From Nemertoderma westbladi (Eukaryota > Xenacoelomorpha > Nemertodermatida > Nemertodermatidae), in contig JAUCBJ010002025.1 of the NCBI GenBank assembly GCA_032718475.1, forward strand, positions 1 to 40,115: a stretch of 40,115 nucleotides of DNA. Reading direction: 5' to 3'. The notes below the pieces were generated by a model that worked only from the letters and a program-made list of their open reading frames with translations, did no database searches and was not told the DNA's origin. How positions within the stretch are numbered: position 1 is the stretch's first letter; the number at the start of each line of letters is the position of its first letter. Made by a program: the position numbers and the translations under genes. Positions 29,318 through 38,100 of this stretch are shown here, piece by piece.

Positions 29318-29670
29318 CAATTGCGATTTATGTCAATGTGGTGTGTATTGAATCTAATGTTATTTAGCAGACCCTACATGAGTCAATTGCTGCTCTCTTT
29401 ATGTGTGATCAAATTTACTGACGGTCGGCAGAATAGTGTGCATGATTGTGATTGGTAACAAAGCATTTCCTAAAGAATGCGCCTTATACTTTAATTATAA
29501 GCAGTATCGTTGCGTTTAGTATAAGTCCTAGCTCTGTTTAAATAGATAGAGCGCCACGTCCTAAAGGAACTGTTAATATTTCCCGAAAGCCAATAATATC
29601 TGTCAGAAATTAATTATTAACGATCTATCGAATAATACAGTAGGTTTACACTGCAACCTTACACTGCAAT

Positions 29671-29676
29671 AATAAA
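29671..29676 (+). terminator. Polyadenylation signal AATAAA in the D LTR
   Basis: AATAAA lies about 190 bp before the LTR end. The D2 LTR has AATAAA at the aligned place (4189-4194, minus), supporting use as the R-region 3'-end signal. Confidence 0.5.
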
Positions 29677-29878
29677 ATTTAAGCAGCCGAATTCAGCCTC
29701 CCGGGTGTATCCATCGGGTGAATGATCGCGCATGGGCTGGCTTCGGTTAATGTTTTGTTTATTAGCATAAAATATTGTCGTATGCTAAAGGTGTTTTAAT
29801 TAACTAAAAGACATACAAATTTTGGCAGGTTAAACTGCTAAAGGTCTTCAAAAGCGCGAACAATAACAGTTATACTTC

Positions 29879-29897
29879 TTATTGCAGTAAGCAATAA
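29879..29897 (+). promoter_or_regulatory. Hairpin in the primer-binding region of D
   Basis: TTATTGC (29879-29885) and GCAATAA (29891-29897) pair around AGTAA. The sequence is identical in D2. It sits 16 nt after the LTR end, where a tRNA-complementary primer site would be sought. I do not see one starting with TGG. Confidence 0.5.
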
Positions 29898-29930
29898 GGT
29901 TGCAAATTACCGTAGTGACCGGTAAACCTG

Positions 29931-30060
29931 AACCGGTACTTCTGTAGGTCAGTAGGCCCAACTGCCAGAACCGGTACTGCTGTAGGCCGTAGGTCCAACT
30001 GCCAGAACCGGTACTTCTGTAGGTCTGTAGGCCCAACTGTCCTAACCGGTACAGCTGTAT
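29931..30060 (+). repeat. 38-bp tandem repeat with AACCGGTAC core
   Basis: aaccggtac starts at 29931, 29969, 30006 and 30044, with intervening ctgtaggtc.gtaggcccaa segments of constant length. D2 has an unamplified version (3915-3975), so the amplification is recent or specific to D. Confidence 0.8.
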
Positions 30061-30301
30061 AAGTACATTAGTATTATTCGAATTTGATTAGTGCATACCG
30101 GTAGGCTGTTTAAGAGATTAGGGACTGTACACCCCTTGTTTCTTTTGGAGCTTACTTATTTCTGTCGGTTTTATTTCCTAGTAAGTTAATATTGAGCTGA
30201 AGACGTGTAAGTCTGCTCAGATTGTTCAGATAATTGTAGGCTGAACTGCTGTCTGACTGTTGTTGGGTTTGGAGAGATTACGGCGTGTGTAGAGTTTGTC
30301 T

Positions 30302-30880
30302 GATAAAGTGCCGTTAGTAAGTTGGGGCAGCCATATGCTGTAAGGTCAATCCCCTCTTAAAGAATAAGTCGTACTACCGTGTTAGAACGCATACTAACCT
30401 ACTATTTCAGAATCTGCATATACTGTAGTTTATTTTAGGCTTGATCGTAGTCTGCCAGCGTTTTAGCCTGTGTTTGTTTCTGTGGTCTGTTCAGGTACCG
30501 TAATAGTTATTACTCAGATATTTTGTAGGCTGGATTGTTGTCTAACTATTATTAGGTCTGAAGAGATTGCTGTGTGTGTGGAGTTTGTCTGATAAAGTGC
30601 GGTTAGTAAGTTGGGGCAGCCATATGCTGTAAGGTCAATCCCCTCTTAAAGAATAAGTCGTACTACCGTGTTAGAACGCATACTAACTAACCATTTCAGA
30701 ATCTACACGTACGGTAGTTTATTTAGGCTTGGTGGTAGTCTGCCAGCGTTTGGTTTGTATTTTGTTTGAGTATTCTGTACGGGTAGCGTAATATTTATTA
30801 TTCAGAGTTTATGCGATTATTCGCAACATTCATGTCCCCAAGTTTATCCCTACAGTAATTGTGCTTGTTATACATACCGT
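30302..30880 (+). repeat. Tandem direct repeat, period 289 bp, in D leader
   Basis: gataaagtgc.gttagtaag starts at 30302 and 30591. Both units contain ggtcaatcccctcttaaaga and the ccgtgttagaacgcatacta segment. The D2 counterpart has a 287-bp period (3271-3760). Confidence 0.8.
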
Positions 30881-31172
30881 TATAGTTAAATTAACCCCGG
30901 TACTACACGGGCTGCTTGGCGTAGGACAAGACTGGTGACTTTGTGCTCTGGTCACTCCAGCAGATGCCGTGGTTCTTTTAACTGTTCAAGTATATTTAAC
31001 TACTGATTATTTGTTATACCAGTACTTGTACCTAATTTAGGGTTTAGTGTACAGTGCTTTCCGAAGTAATTAGTGTGTAGGCAGTATATTTGTGTTGTAA
31101 AGTGGTTGATAGGCACATTCGTTAGCTCTATTAACTTCTGGGTAGGAACACTCCGTGATACATAACGTAGTA

Positions 31173-31194
31173 CCTATAGCGATACGGTTATAGG
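31173..31194 (+). promoter_or_regulatory. Conserved leader hairpin (D copy)
   Basis: CCTATAGC (31173-31180) pairs with GTTATAGG (31187-31194) with one G-U pair and the loop GATACG. The D2 copy has the same loop with a fully Watson-Crick stem. The retained pairing hints at an RNA structure, though one change is weak evidence. Confidence 0.5.
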
Positions 31195-31737
31195 TCGTCA
31201 GGCGGTGGTATTTTCCTATCTGGACAGTGCAATATATTTACTACTACTTATTATTTCAAATACCGTAGTACCCTGTCCGTTGTAATAACCAGAAATCTAA
31301 CCCTTTGTTAGGCTGGTTTGTAGACTTCCTGTAAAATTACCCTAAAAATTTCGTATGTAATATTTTTGTTGTGTTTTAATTAGAGAATTAATCTCACCCG
31401 TATCGTAAGTAATTTGTAGTATTAAGTAACTTAGGTAAATTAGAATTATCAGTTTTAGTGTCTCAATAAGTAACACTTCACTGAGAGAGTACAGCTTCTG
31501 TGTAGTGACTCCCCCAGAAATAATAACATTTATTTCAAATATTGACAAAAACCCATTTAAACGGGTATATATCTATTATAAATCAACTCAAACGATTTAT
31601 AAGTAGTAGGCCTGCCATACAACAACTAGGTCTCAAAATCAGTTGGACTACTGCTTAAATAACGGTAACAAAGTAAGTTAAAGTAACCAAGTAACCCTAA
31701 AATATTCAGAAATTCAATTATTCTAAAAATAATTGAC

Positions 31738-31990
31738 ATACCGGTACTTACCATAGGCTTATTATATTTATCTCTATAAATTGGAGCTGAAATCATACCG
31801 GTACTCTGTAATTAATTCTAGTTTATAATAATTATACTTATATATACTATAAGTGTCAGCTGTATACCGGTATTCACGATAGGCCTATTATATATTTATA
31901 TATATTTGTGCTAAAATTATATACCGGTACTCTGTGACAAATCTAGTCTGTAATAATACTTATATATATACTATAAGCATACCGGTACTC
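31738..31990 (+). promoter_or_regulatory. TACCGGTA palindrome array upstream of D gag
   Basis: ATACCGGTA occurs at about 31739, 31796, 31866, 31921 and 31979. The stretch is a tandem duplication of a unit of about 120 bp with two palindromes each, in AT-rich sequence ending about 140 bp before the gag ATG. Confidence 0.6.
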
Positions 31991-32125
31991 TAATATATTG
32001 TATATATATCACGTTACACCGAGTAACGGTATCGGTAATAAATCGCTAGGCTTGCGGTCATACTGAATTACTGGACTTACTTTAACTGTAACTATAGCAG
32101 TAAGCATTCAACTGTATAGCTAAAC

Positions 32126-35125
32126 ATGTCTGACACTCAGCAAAACCTGTCAGATAGTCTAATCGATACAACCATCTGTGACACAGATAGGAGTGTAGAG
32201 CGATTAAGAAAGGAGTTCAGTTCACCTCCTACTGCAAGAAAGGTCATCCCTCCAGTAGTATCAGACCCTAGGCTAATCCACCATAGGTCCATCATAGGTA
32301 CTCGGGCCCAGGTCAAACGGAACCAAGAGGCAGCTGTCCTATCGCAGCAACATCTTGGTCAAGAACCTAGTTCCCAGCGATCCGATAGCTCCAGTAGTTC
32401 GGATACTGTCGAGCTGACCCCCGAACGCGGATTGCAGATGGCGGCTACAGCCTACTCGGACCCTCTTCTCACCCTTCCTGCCGCAGTGCTAACCACTATA
32501 TTGATTGCGGTGGAGGAACATCAAGCAGATTGGGCGAGGAATAAGAAAGCGACCCAAGATAATTATGCGGGATACGCCAGGGAAGAATTGATGTCTATTG
32601 TCGAGTCACAATGGAACTTTCCCGGACCTGGACTCCCGTTAGACCTGTCCGAAGCTACTTGGGAAGATATACACCGGATGGGAGTGACTAAAGATACAAT
32701 GGATCCAGCTGTTTGGAAGAGGTCGGCAGCAGGATATGTGCAAGGGTTCTTCGGCTCCTTAGAGCAATTAGAAGAACAACTGTTTCGACAACCCCAAGGA
32801 CCTCAAGAGCAGGAAGAGCTGCTATATCAAGTGCGCGAAAGAACCCTACGCATTAGACTAATTCTGTCAGCCTTTGAGGAAACTTCCAAAAGAAGACAGG
32901 ACACGTCGCTGCAGGTTTCTGTTAAGACTTGGTTCCAGAGGATAGGTCGCAAAGTGCAAGAAACGGACCAGTGGAAATCCCAGCTGTCTGAGAGACTAAC
33001 TTATGAAAAACCAACCGATGCCACCCTTTCTGAAGTGGAGAGCAAAGAGACTGCAGAAAGACCACGAACGAGAGACGCCATCGACATTTACCTATCCGAC
33101 TATCAGCGATTCCTAGGAGACGAAGAGTTGAAGAGACGACTGTCTGGACTTTCCCCTAATAGTGAAGGAACCCAGCGGGTGTTAGACTCAATCGACGCTG
33201 AAATGTTGGCGGCTAATCAAGCTGAATTTGATGAAAAACTCCGCCTCACTAGAGTTCAGGAGGAGCAAGTAAAGAAAAGGAGGATAGAGGACCAAAGGGC
33301 AGCGGCAATCGCAGAAGCCGAAGCAGAAAGAAAGGAGGCAGCGGCAAGGGCAGAAGCAGAAATACAAAGAAAGGCAGCGGCGGCAGAAGCAAAGGCGGCC
33401 ATGGCAGAAGCAGAAGCAAGGGCGGAAAAGGCAGTAGCGGAAGCCGAACGGAGAGCGTCTGAGCAGACTACCCAACTGGAGTTGGAAAAGCTGCAAGAGA
33501 CGCAAGATAACATAAATAAACAGTTAACAGCTAGTCACATGCAAATGAGGAGAAAATCTACTCCCAAACGCCAGGGCTATACTTCATCAGAGGAAAGCGA
33601 AACCACCGATCTTGAAGGCGGAGGAAATAGATCTCGTCTAAGCAGGCGTAGAAAAACATCTTACCGTCACAAATTGCCTGATTTGCCCCCAGCTGTTAAA
33701 AGACAGCTAACTAGCACAGACTTAGGTAGTGCAGAACCCATAGAACAATTTATCCAGGTCAAAAGACTCCCTACTATAGTCGATGAACCTGAAATAATTA
33801 GGCCTGTCGTTCCCAAAGTCACTTCTGTGCTAGAGACCCCTGTACTTCCAGAGCTTAACTCTAAATTCCCTTTACATAGTACTACACTGCCTGTACCCGG
33901 TGGAACAGTCCATGCAAATACCCCTGTCCTGAGCATTGAGAGAGGAATCAAAGATTTGTCTCCCGTCGTCCCGCGTCAACCCGCTACAATGTTGGCGACT
34001 CCCGCTTCGGCGGTTGAGTGGGTAGAAGAGGGACGGCGGGGGATGAATCTCCTGCTAGGACAGATGCAGGAGACTGTCCACCAACTTAAGGGAACAGTGA
34101 GGGAAGGTAGAGCAGAGTTGCAAGAAGTGCAGCAAAGTATCGCACTAGAACGCGACAAATTAGTCAATATCCAAAAGGGCATACCAATACCCTCTATAAC
34201 ATTGTGTCAACCTGTTAGGTCTGAAGTACTACATGCGCAAGGTGTGGAGCCTACACGCATCTATACTGCTAGTGAAGTAGAAACTCCTATAGCAAACCCT
34301 ATTAAGGGTGATTATACGCCTGTTGCTAATGATATTCCCTATAGACCTGATAATAATCCGAGAAATTTATATACCGATAATTCGATATTAAATAACACGA
34401 TGGCCCAAGAAAGCTTTACGCGTCAGATGGCTAGAACAGAAGCCCGCCAAGCGGTCAAAGTGGGAGAGATCGTCAAATTCAATGGAGATGAGATGAAATG
34501 GTTACCTTTCAACGAATATTACAAAGATAGCATACAGAACTCTGTATTATCTAACGGAGAGAAACTTAGATTCCTCATCAAGTGCTTGGAAGGACCTCCC
34601 AAGTTAATGGCGTTAAAGTTTATTGGACATCCAGATGGATTAAGACAAGTTTGGGATACATTAAACATCAGGTATGGTAACAAGGATAACATAGCTAAGT
34701 ATTTGTATGCAAAATTAGTAGCCCCCCGACACTTCCTTAGTAGCGGGATTATAGAGTTTTCCGATGAAATTCAAGAGATCTGTAGACAACTGGACTGGTT
34801 AGGTAAGTCGCATGAATATCAGAGTTCCATGGTTATTGGAGCCGTAGTCTCTACTTTACCAAAGGGTGGAGTATGTACACGCTGGGACAAGAAAGTGTTG
34901 TACATGAATGAACAACAACGACGAAGTCCTACCATGGCTGATCTCATGTCTTTCTTAGATGGTGAAGTAAAACTACAACTCATCAAGCAGTCCAGAGAGA
35001 AAACATCGGAAAATAAGGTAAGTGAGAAACCCACTTCTAGGAGAAGAGTAACACCGGTGTGTTACACTGACGACGGCGAAAGCCAAGCTTCCCAAGAAGA
35101 GGACAGCGGGAAAGACACAGACTGA
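32126..35125 (+). CDS. Gag of BEL/Pao element D (999 aa)
   Basis: The ATG at 32126 is conserved with D2. Residues 1-90 are Ser/Arg-rich. A conserved domain follows at about 100-270 (ILIAVEEHQADWARN, WNFPGPGLP, AVWKRSAAGYVQGFF). An Ala/Glu/Arg coiled coil spans about 370-460 and a Pro/Ser linker about 480-770. The DUF1759 capsid-like region is at about 784-940 (KFNGDEMKWLPFNEYYKDSI...KLRFLIKCLEGPPKLMALKF...VWDTLNIRYGNKDNIAKYL). At 999 residues it is long for a BEL/Pao Gag, mostly through the N-terminal extension. The nucleocapsid knuckles are not in this ORF but follow the stop in the same frame. The stop is TGA (35123-35125), after which the frame stays open into pol. Confidence 0.9.
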   Translation: MSDTQQNLSDSLIDTTICDTDRSVERLRKEFSSPPTARKVIPPVVSDPRLIHHRSIIGTRAQVKRNQEAAVLSQQHLGQEPSSQRSDSSSSSDTVELTPERGLQMAATAYSDPLLTLPAAVLTTILIAVEEHQADWARNKKATQDNYAGYAREELMSIVESQWNFPGPGLPLDLSEATWEDIHRMGVTKDTMDPAVWKRSAAGYVQGFFGSLEQLEEQLFRQPQGPQEQEELLYQVRERTLRIRLILSAFEETSKRRQDTSLQVSVKTWFQRIGRKVQETDQWKSQLSERLTYEKPTDATLSEVESKETAERPRTRDAIDIYLSDYQRFLGDEELKRRLSGLSPNSEGTQRVLDSIDAEMLAANQAEFDEKLRLTRVQEEQVKKRRIEDQRAAAIAEAEAERKEAAARAEAEIQRKAAAAEAKAAMAEAEARAEKAVAEAERRASEQTTQLELEKLQETQDNINKQLTASHMQMRRKSTPKRQGYTSSEESETTDLEGGGNRSRLSRRRKTSYRHKLPDLPPAVKRQLTSTDLGSAEPIEQFIQVKRLPTIVDEPEIIRPVVPKVTSVLETPVLPELNSKFPLHSTTLPVPGGTVHANTPVLSIERGIKDLSPVVPRQPATMLATPASAVEWVEEGRRGMNLLLGQMQETVHQLKGTVREGRAELQEVQQSIALERDKLVNIQKGIPIPSITLCQPVRSEVLHAQGVEPTRIYTASEVETPIANPIKGDYTPVANDIPYRPDNNPRNLYTDNSILNNTMAQESFTRQMARTEARQAVKVGEIVKFNGDEMKWLPFNEYYKDSIQNSVLSNGEKLRFLIKCLEGPPKLMALKFIGHPDGLRQVWDTLNIRYGNKDNIAKYLYAKLVAPRHFLSSGIIEFSDEIQEICRQLDWLGKSHEYQSSMVIGAVVSTLPKGGVCTRWDKKVLYMNEQQRRSPTMADLMSFLDGEVKLQLIKQSREKTSENKVSEKPTSRRRVTPVCYTDDGESQASQEEDSGKDTD
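35123..35125 (+). other. In-frame TGA between gag and pol of element D
   Basis: The context is GAC TGA TCT. The same frame continues open for 35 codons to the ATG at 35231 and then through pol. Retroviral-type readthrough would make Gag-Pol. Alternatively the TGA is a nonsense mutation in an originally single gag-pol frame, as is usual in BEL/Pao. Confidence 0.8.
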
Positions 35126-38100
35126 TCTTACTATGTTGACAAAACCTCAAAGGACGTAAGTAAATACAAGGCTCGAAATAACGATAGGAGAGAACAGGTT
35201 GCCAAGACCCCTCCTCAGTCTCCTAACAGAATGCACCGAAGAAAACCCGAAGAAAAAACGAGAGTGCATCAAGTTACCCAAGGTAAGGTGAGTAACATAA
35301 AACCTAACTGTGCGCTGTGTGACGGGACCCACCGTTTGAGTGCGTGTGCTGAATTTCTAAAGAAATCCCTTGTAGACAGACGTACAGTCGTGTGGGACAA
35401 GCGGTTATGCTATAATTGCCTCAGACCAGGACATCAACGGCGAACCTGTTACTCCGACGTAAAGTGTGCAAAGTGTAGCGCGAAACATCACATCTTGTTA
35501 CACAGTGAGTTCGAACGAGACAGACAGAGTCAGGTGCCCGAACTACATGTCCAATTTAGTGACGTAAACGACACTGATCAAGAGTCTGAGATGGAAGGAT
35601 TCTATACTGACGAATTCTCTGACGCCAATGAATCCTGTTATCTAATAAATACCGCAGTGTATCGAGCACTTACTTACGAAAAGGACATCAACGATGAGTT
35701 TCCCCCGACTACTTTCGCCAAACAACCCTCTTGGAAAGCTCCAGCTTCCAACGTAGGAATCAGAGAATTTCCTGTAGTTCAGGTAAGAGTTCACGGTCTT
35801 AACAAAAGCTACATAGTGAACGCCCTCCTTGACTCCGGCAGTACAGGAACATTCATCGATCAAGAACTAGCCGAAGATATCTTTGCTGGACAACCCAAGT
35901 TCCGGACTAAATTGAATATGTCAGGAATCATGCAGGTTTGGAAATCTACCCTAACGGCAGATTACTATGTAGGTGTGTTGTCCACCCCCCAGGATAAGTT
36001 AGGAACACAAGGTATAAGGTCAGTAAAAATGGTGGCTATAAAGAACTTTGCTACTACTCAAGCAGACCTTTATAATTGGGACGAAGATGAGAGCATCCAA
36101 CATCTTAAGATACCTCGATTCCAGACAGATTATCCTGGAGTGCAAATACTCATCGGCCAAAACGCGCACGAGGCGCTCGAAACATTAGAGAAACAGCCTG
36201 CTCAACCACAACCACTGCAAACCTATGCGGTAAGAACTAGAGTAGGTTGGTACTTTACTGGCCCTTCCTGTAGAACTCTCGAAGAGAGAATGCCAAACGA
36301 ACAAATATATCAAGTAAACGATTGGGAAGTGGAAAGCAGTGAGGTGGACGAACTAACTGAGGGAACACCTTACTCCTCGGATAATGACGACATCTACCAA
36401 CTCTTCGAAGAAGAGAACACAATTGACCTACTTACAGAGAATCAAACTTGGAAAAACCAAGCGAACCTATGTCAACTGATTCGCCCAACGGAATCCATTA
36501 TTTATAATGACGAACTTAATGACGAGGTAGAGCGCTACAACGCTAGAACTCGGGACGAACTCGCCGTACGATTCTTTACCCAAGAATTAGTAGAACCTAA
36601 TTCATACGACAAAGCCCTGTCGATAGAAGAAGAAAGAGCCAAGCAAATCCAGGAAACAACCACACGTTTTTTAAAAGATCAAGGTAGATATGAAATCGGA
36701 CTACCCTTCCGAAAACGGGAACCCAGATTTATAAATAACAGACCCTTGGCTGAGAAAAGAATCAATCAATTACATCGACGTCTTACGGCAAACACTTCAG
36801 CTAAGGAAATGTACCAAACTCAGTTGAAGAAATTTATCACAAAGGGATATGCGGAGCGAGTACCGGAAGGAACTCCAATAACTGAAAGAACTTATTATCT
36901 AACACATCATTACGTTCCCAAACCCGGTAAACCCCATGAAGTACGGGTCGTATTTGATGGCTCCGCCCTATATATGGGCCAATCCCTCGATTCCGAGTTG
37001 TTACCAGGACCCAACTTGCTCCAATCTTTGTTGGGAATACTTTTGAGATTAAGACAATATTCCATCGCGTTCGCCTCCGATATAGAAGGAATGTTCTTAC
37101 AAGTCAAGGCGTTGGATCGTGATAGAGACAGCCTAAGATTCCTGTGGTGGCCTGAAGGAGATCTCAACCAGAAACCGGTAGAGTACTGGATGACCATCCA
37201 GGCTTTTGGGATTATTTCAAGCCCTTCAAACGCCTGCTCAGTGGTTCGTACCACTGCGGATGACAACCGGGATGCCTTCTCCAAAGAGGTGATAGATAAC
37301 ATCAAATGAGACATATACATGGACGACAATTTAAAGTCCCTTCCATCAGTAAAAGAAGCCATTGATGTCGCGAAAGGAACGGTTGAGTGTTTAAAAAGAG
37401 GTGGATTTCGATTGACGAAGTTCACCAGCAACTCCCGTGAGTTTCTGGAAGCAATATCTGTAGAAGACCGGGGATCAAAAGACCTCGACTTAATACATGA
37501 CGATCTTCCGGAAACCAAGACGCTTGGCTTGAAGTGGGACACCGAAAGAGATATCCTGTTTTTTCAGTTAAAACAGCGAGATAATCCAGTTCGGACCAAA
37601 CGGATTTGTTTAAGTATTCTGAGCACTTATTTCGATCCCTTGGGATTTATTAGCCCAGTTATATTGATTGCTCGGAGTTTAGTACAACAAATGTGGCTTG
37701 AAAACCACTCGTGGGACGATCCACTCAAGGGAGAACTATTAAAGAAATGGATGAAATGGGAGGACTCGCTACCTGCCATCGAGAACTTTATAATTTCCCG
37801 TTCATATTTTGGTCATGTTCTCCCTACGTATTCCTATCAACTCCATGTATTTGGAGATGCCAGCGATATGGGAATCGGTATAGTAGCATACCTGCGAGTC
37901 GAAACTCCGGATGGAATCAAAGTTGCCTTGGTTACCTCTAAGGCATTGATTAACAACAAGCTTAAGGTTCCTCGGGCGGAGTTAAAAGCAGCTTTATACG
38001 CTACAGCTATCGGCCGGAATGTAACAGAACAGATCGATTATCCACTGGAGAAAACTGTTTATTGGACCGACGCTTTACTTGTATTGGAATATATAACGAA

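Larger units (their letters stand above)
28647..29862 (+). repeat. 5' LTR of BEL/Pao element D, about 1.22 kb
   Basis: It begins TGTAAAAGC at 28647 and ends ..GCGCGAACA at 29862. It is collinear in reverse with the minus-strand LTRs at 4012-5246 and 23686-24878. It contains GCGCCACGTCCTAAAGG (29551-29567, the invariant block in D orientation), a TATATAA near 29311, AATAAA at 29671-29676 and a cluster of CCAAT-type motifs at 28765-28860. The insertion point lies inside the accessory ORF of element C. The five bases before it (GGTAG) should recur after D's 3' LTR, outside the window. Confidence 0.85.
29863..32125 (+). other. Long untranslated leader of element D
   Basis: 2.26 kb without a credible ORF separate the LTR from gag. 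In order it holds a hairpin in the primer-binding region (29879-29897), a 38-bp ACCGGTAC repeat array (29931-30060), a 289-bp tandem duplication (30302-30880), a conserved hairpin (31173-31194) and the TACCGGTA array (31738-31990). All but the 38-bp amplification are also present in D2. The conserved length and structure suggest a functional RNA leader. Confidence 0.75.

Noticed and set aside
23686-29862. A DNA transposon with 1.2-kb terminal inverted repeats flanking the element C ORF
   Set aside because: The same 1.2-kb sequence abuts BEL/Pao leader and gag in both D and D2, starts TG, ends CA and carries a polyadenylation signal, so it is an LTR. The inverted arrangement comes from D inserting in the opposite orientation.
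24957-37309. Genome-wide reassignment of TGA to an amino acid
   Set aside because: Very few TGA codons occur among thousands of open codons and Trp is coded by TGG throughout. Mutation or local readthrough is simpler.
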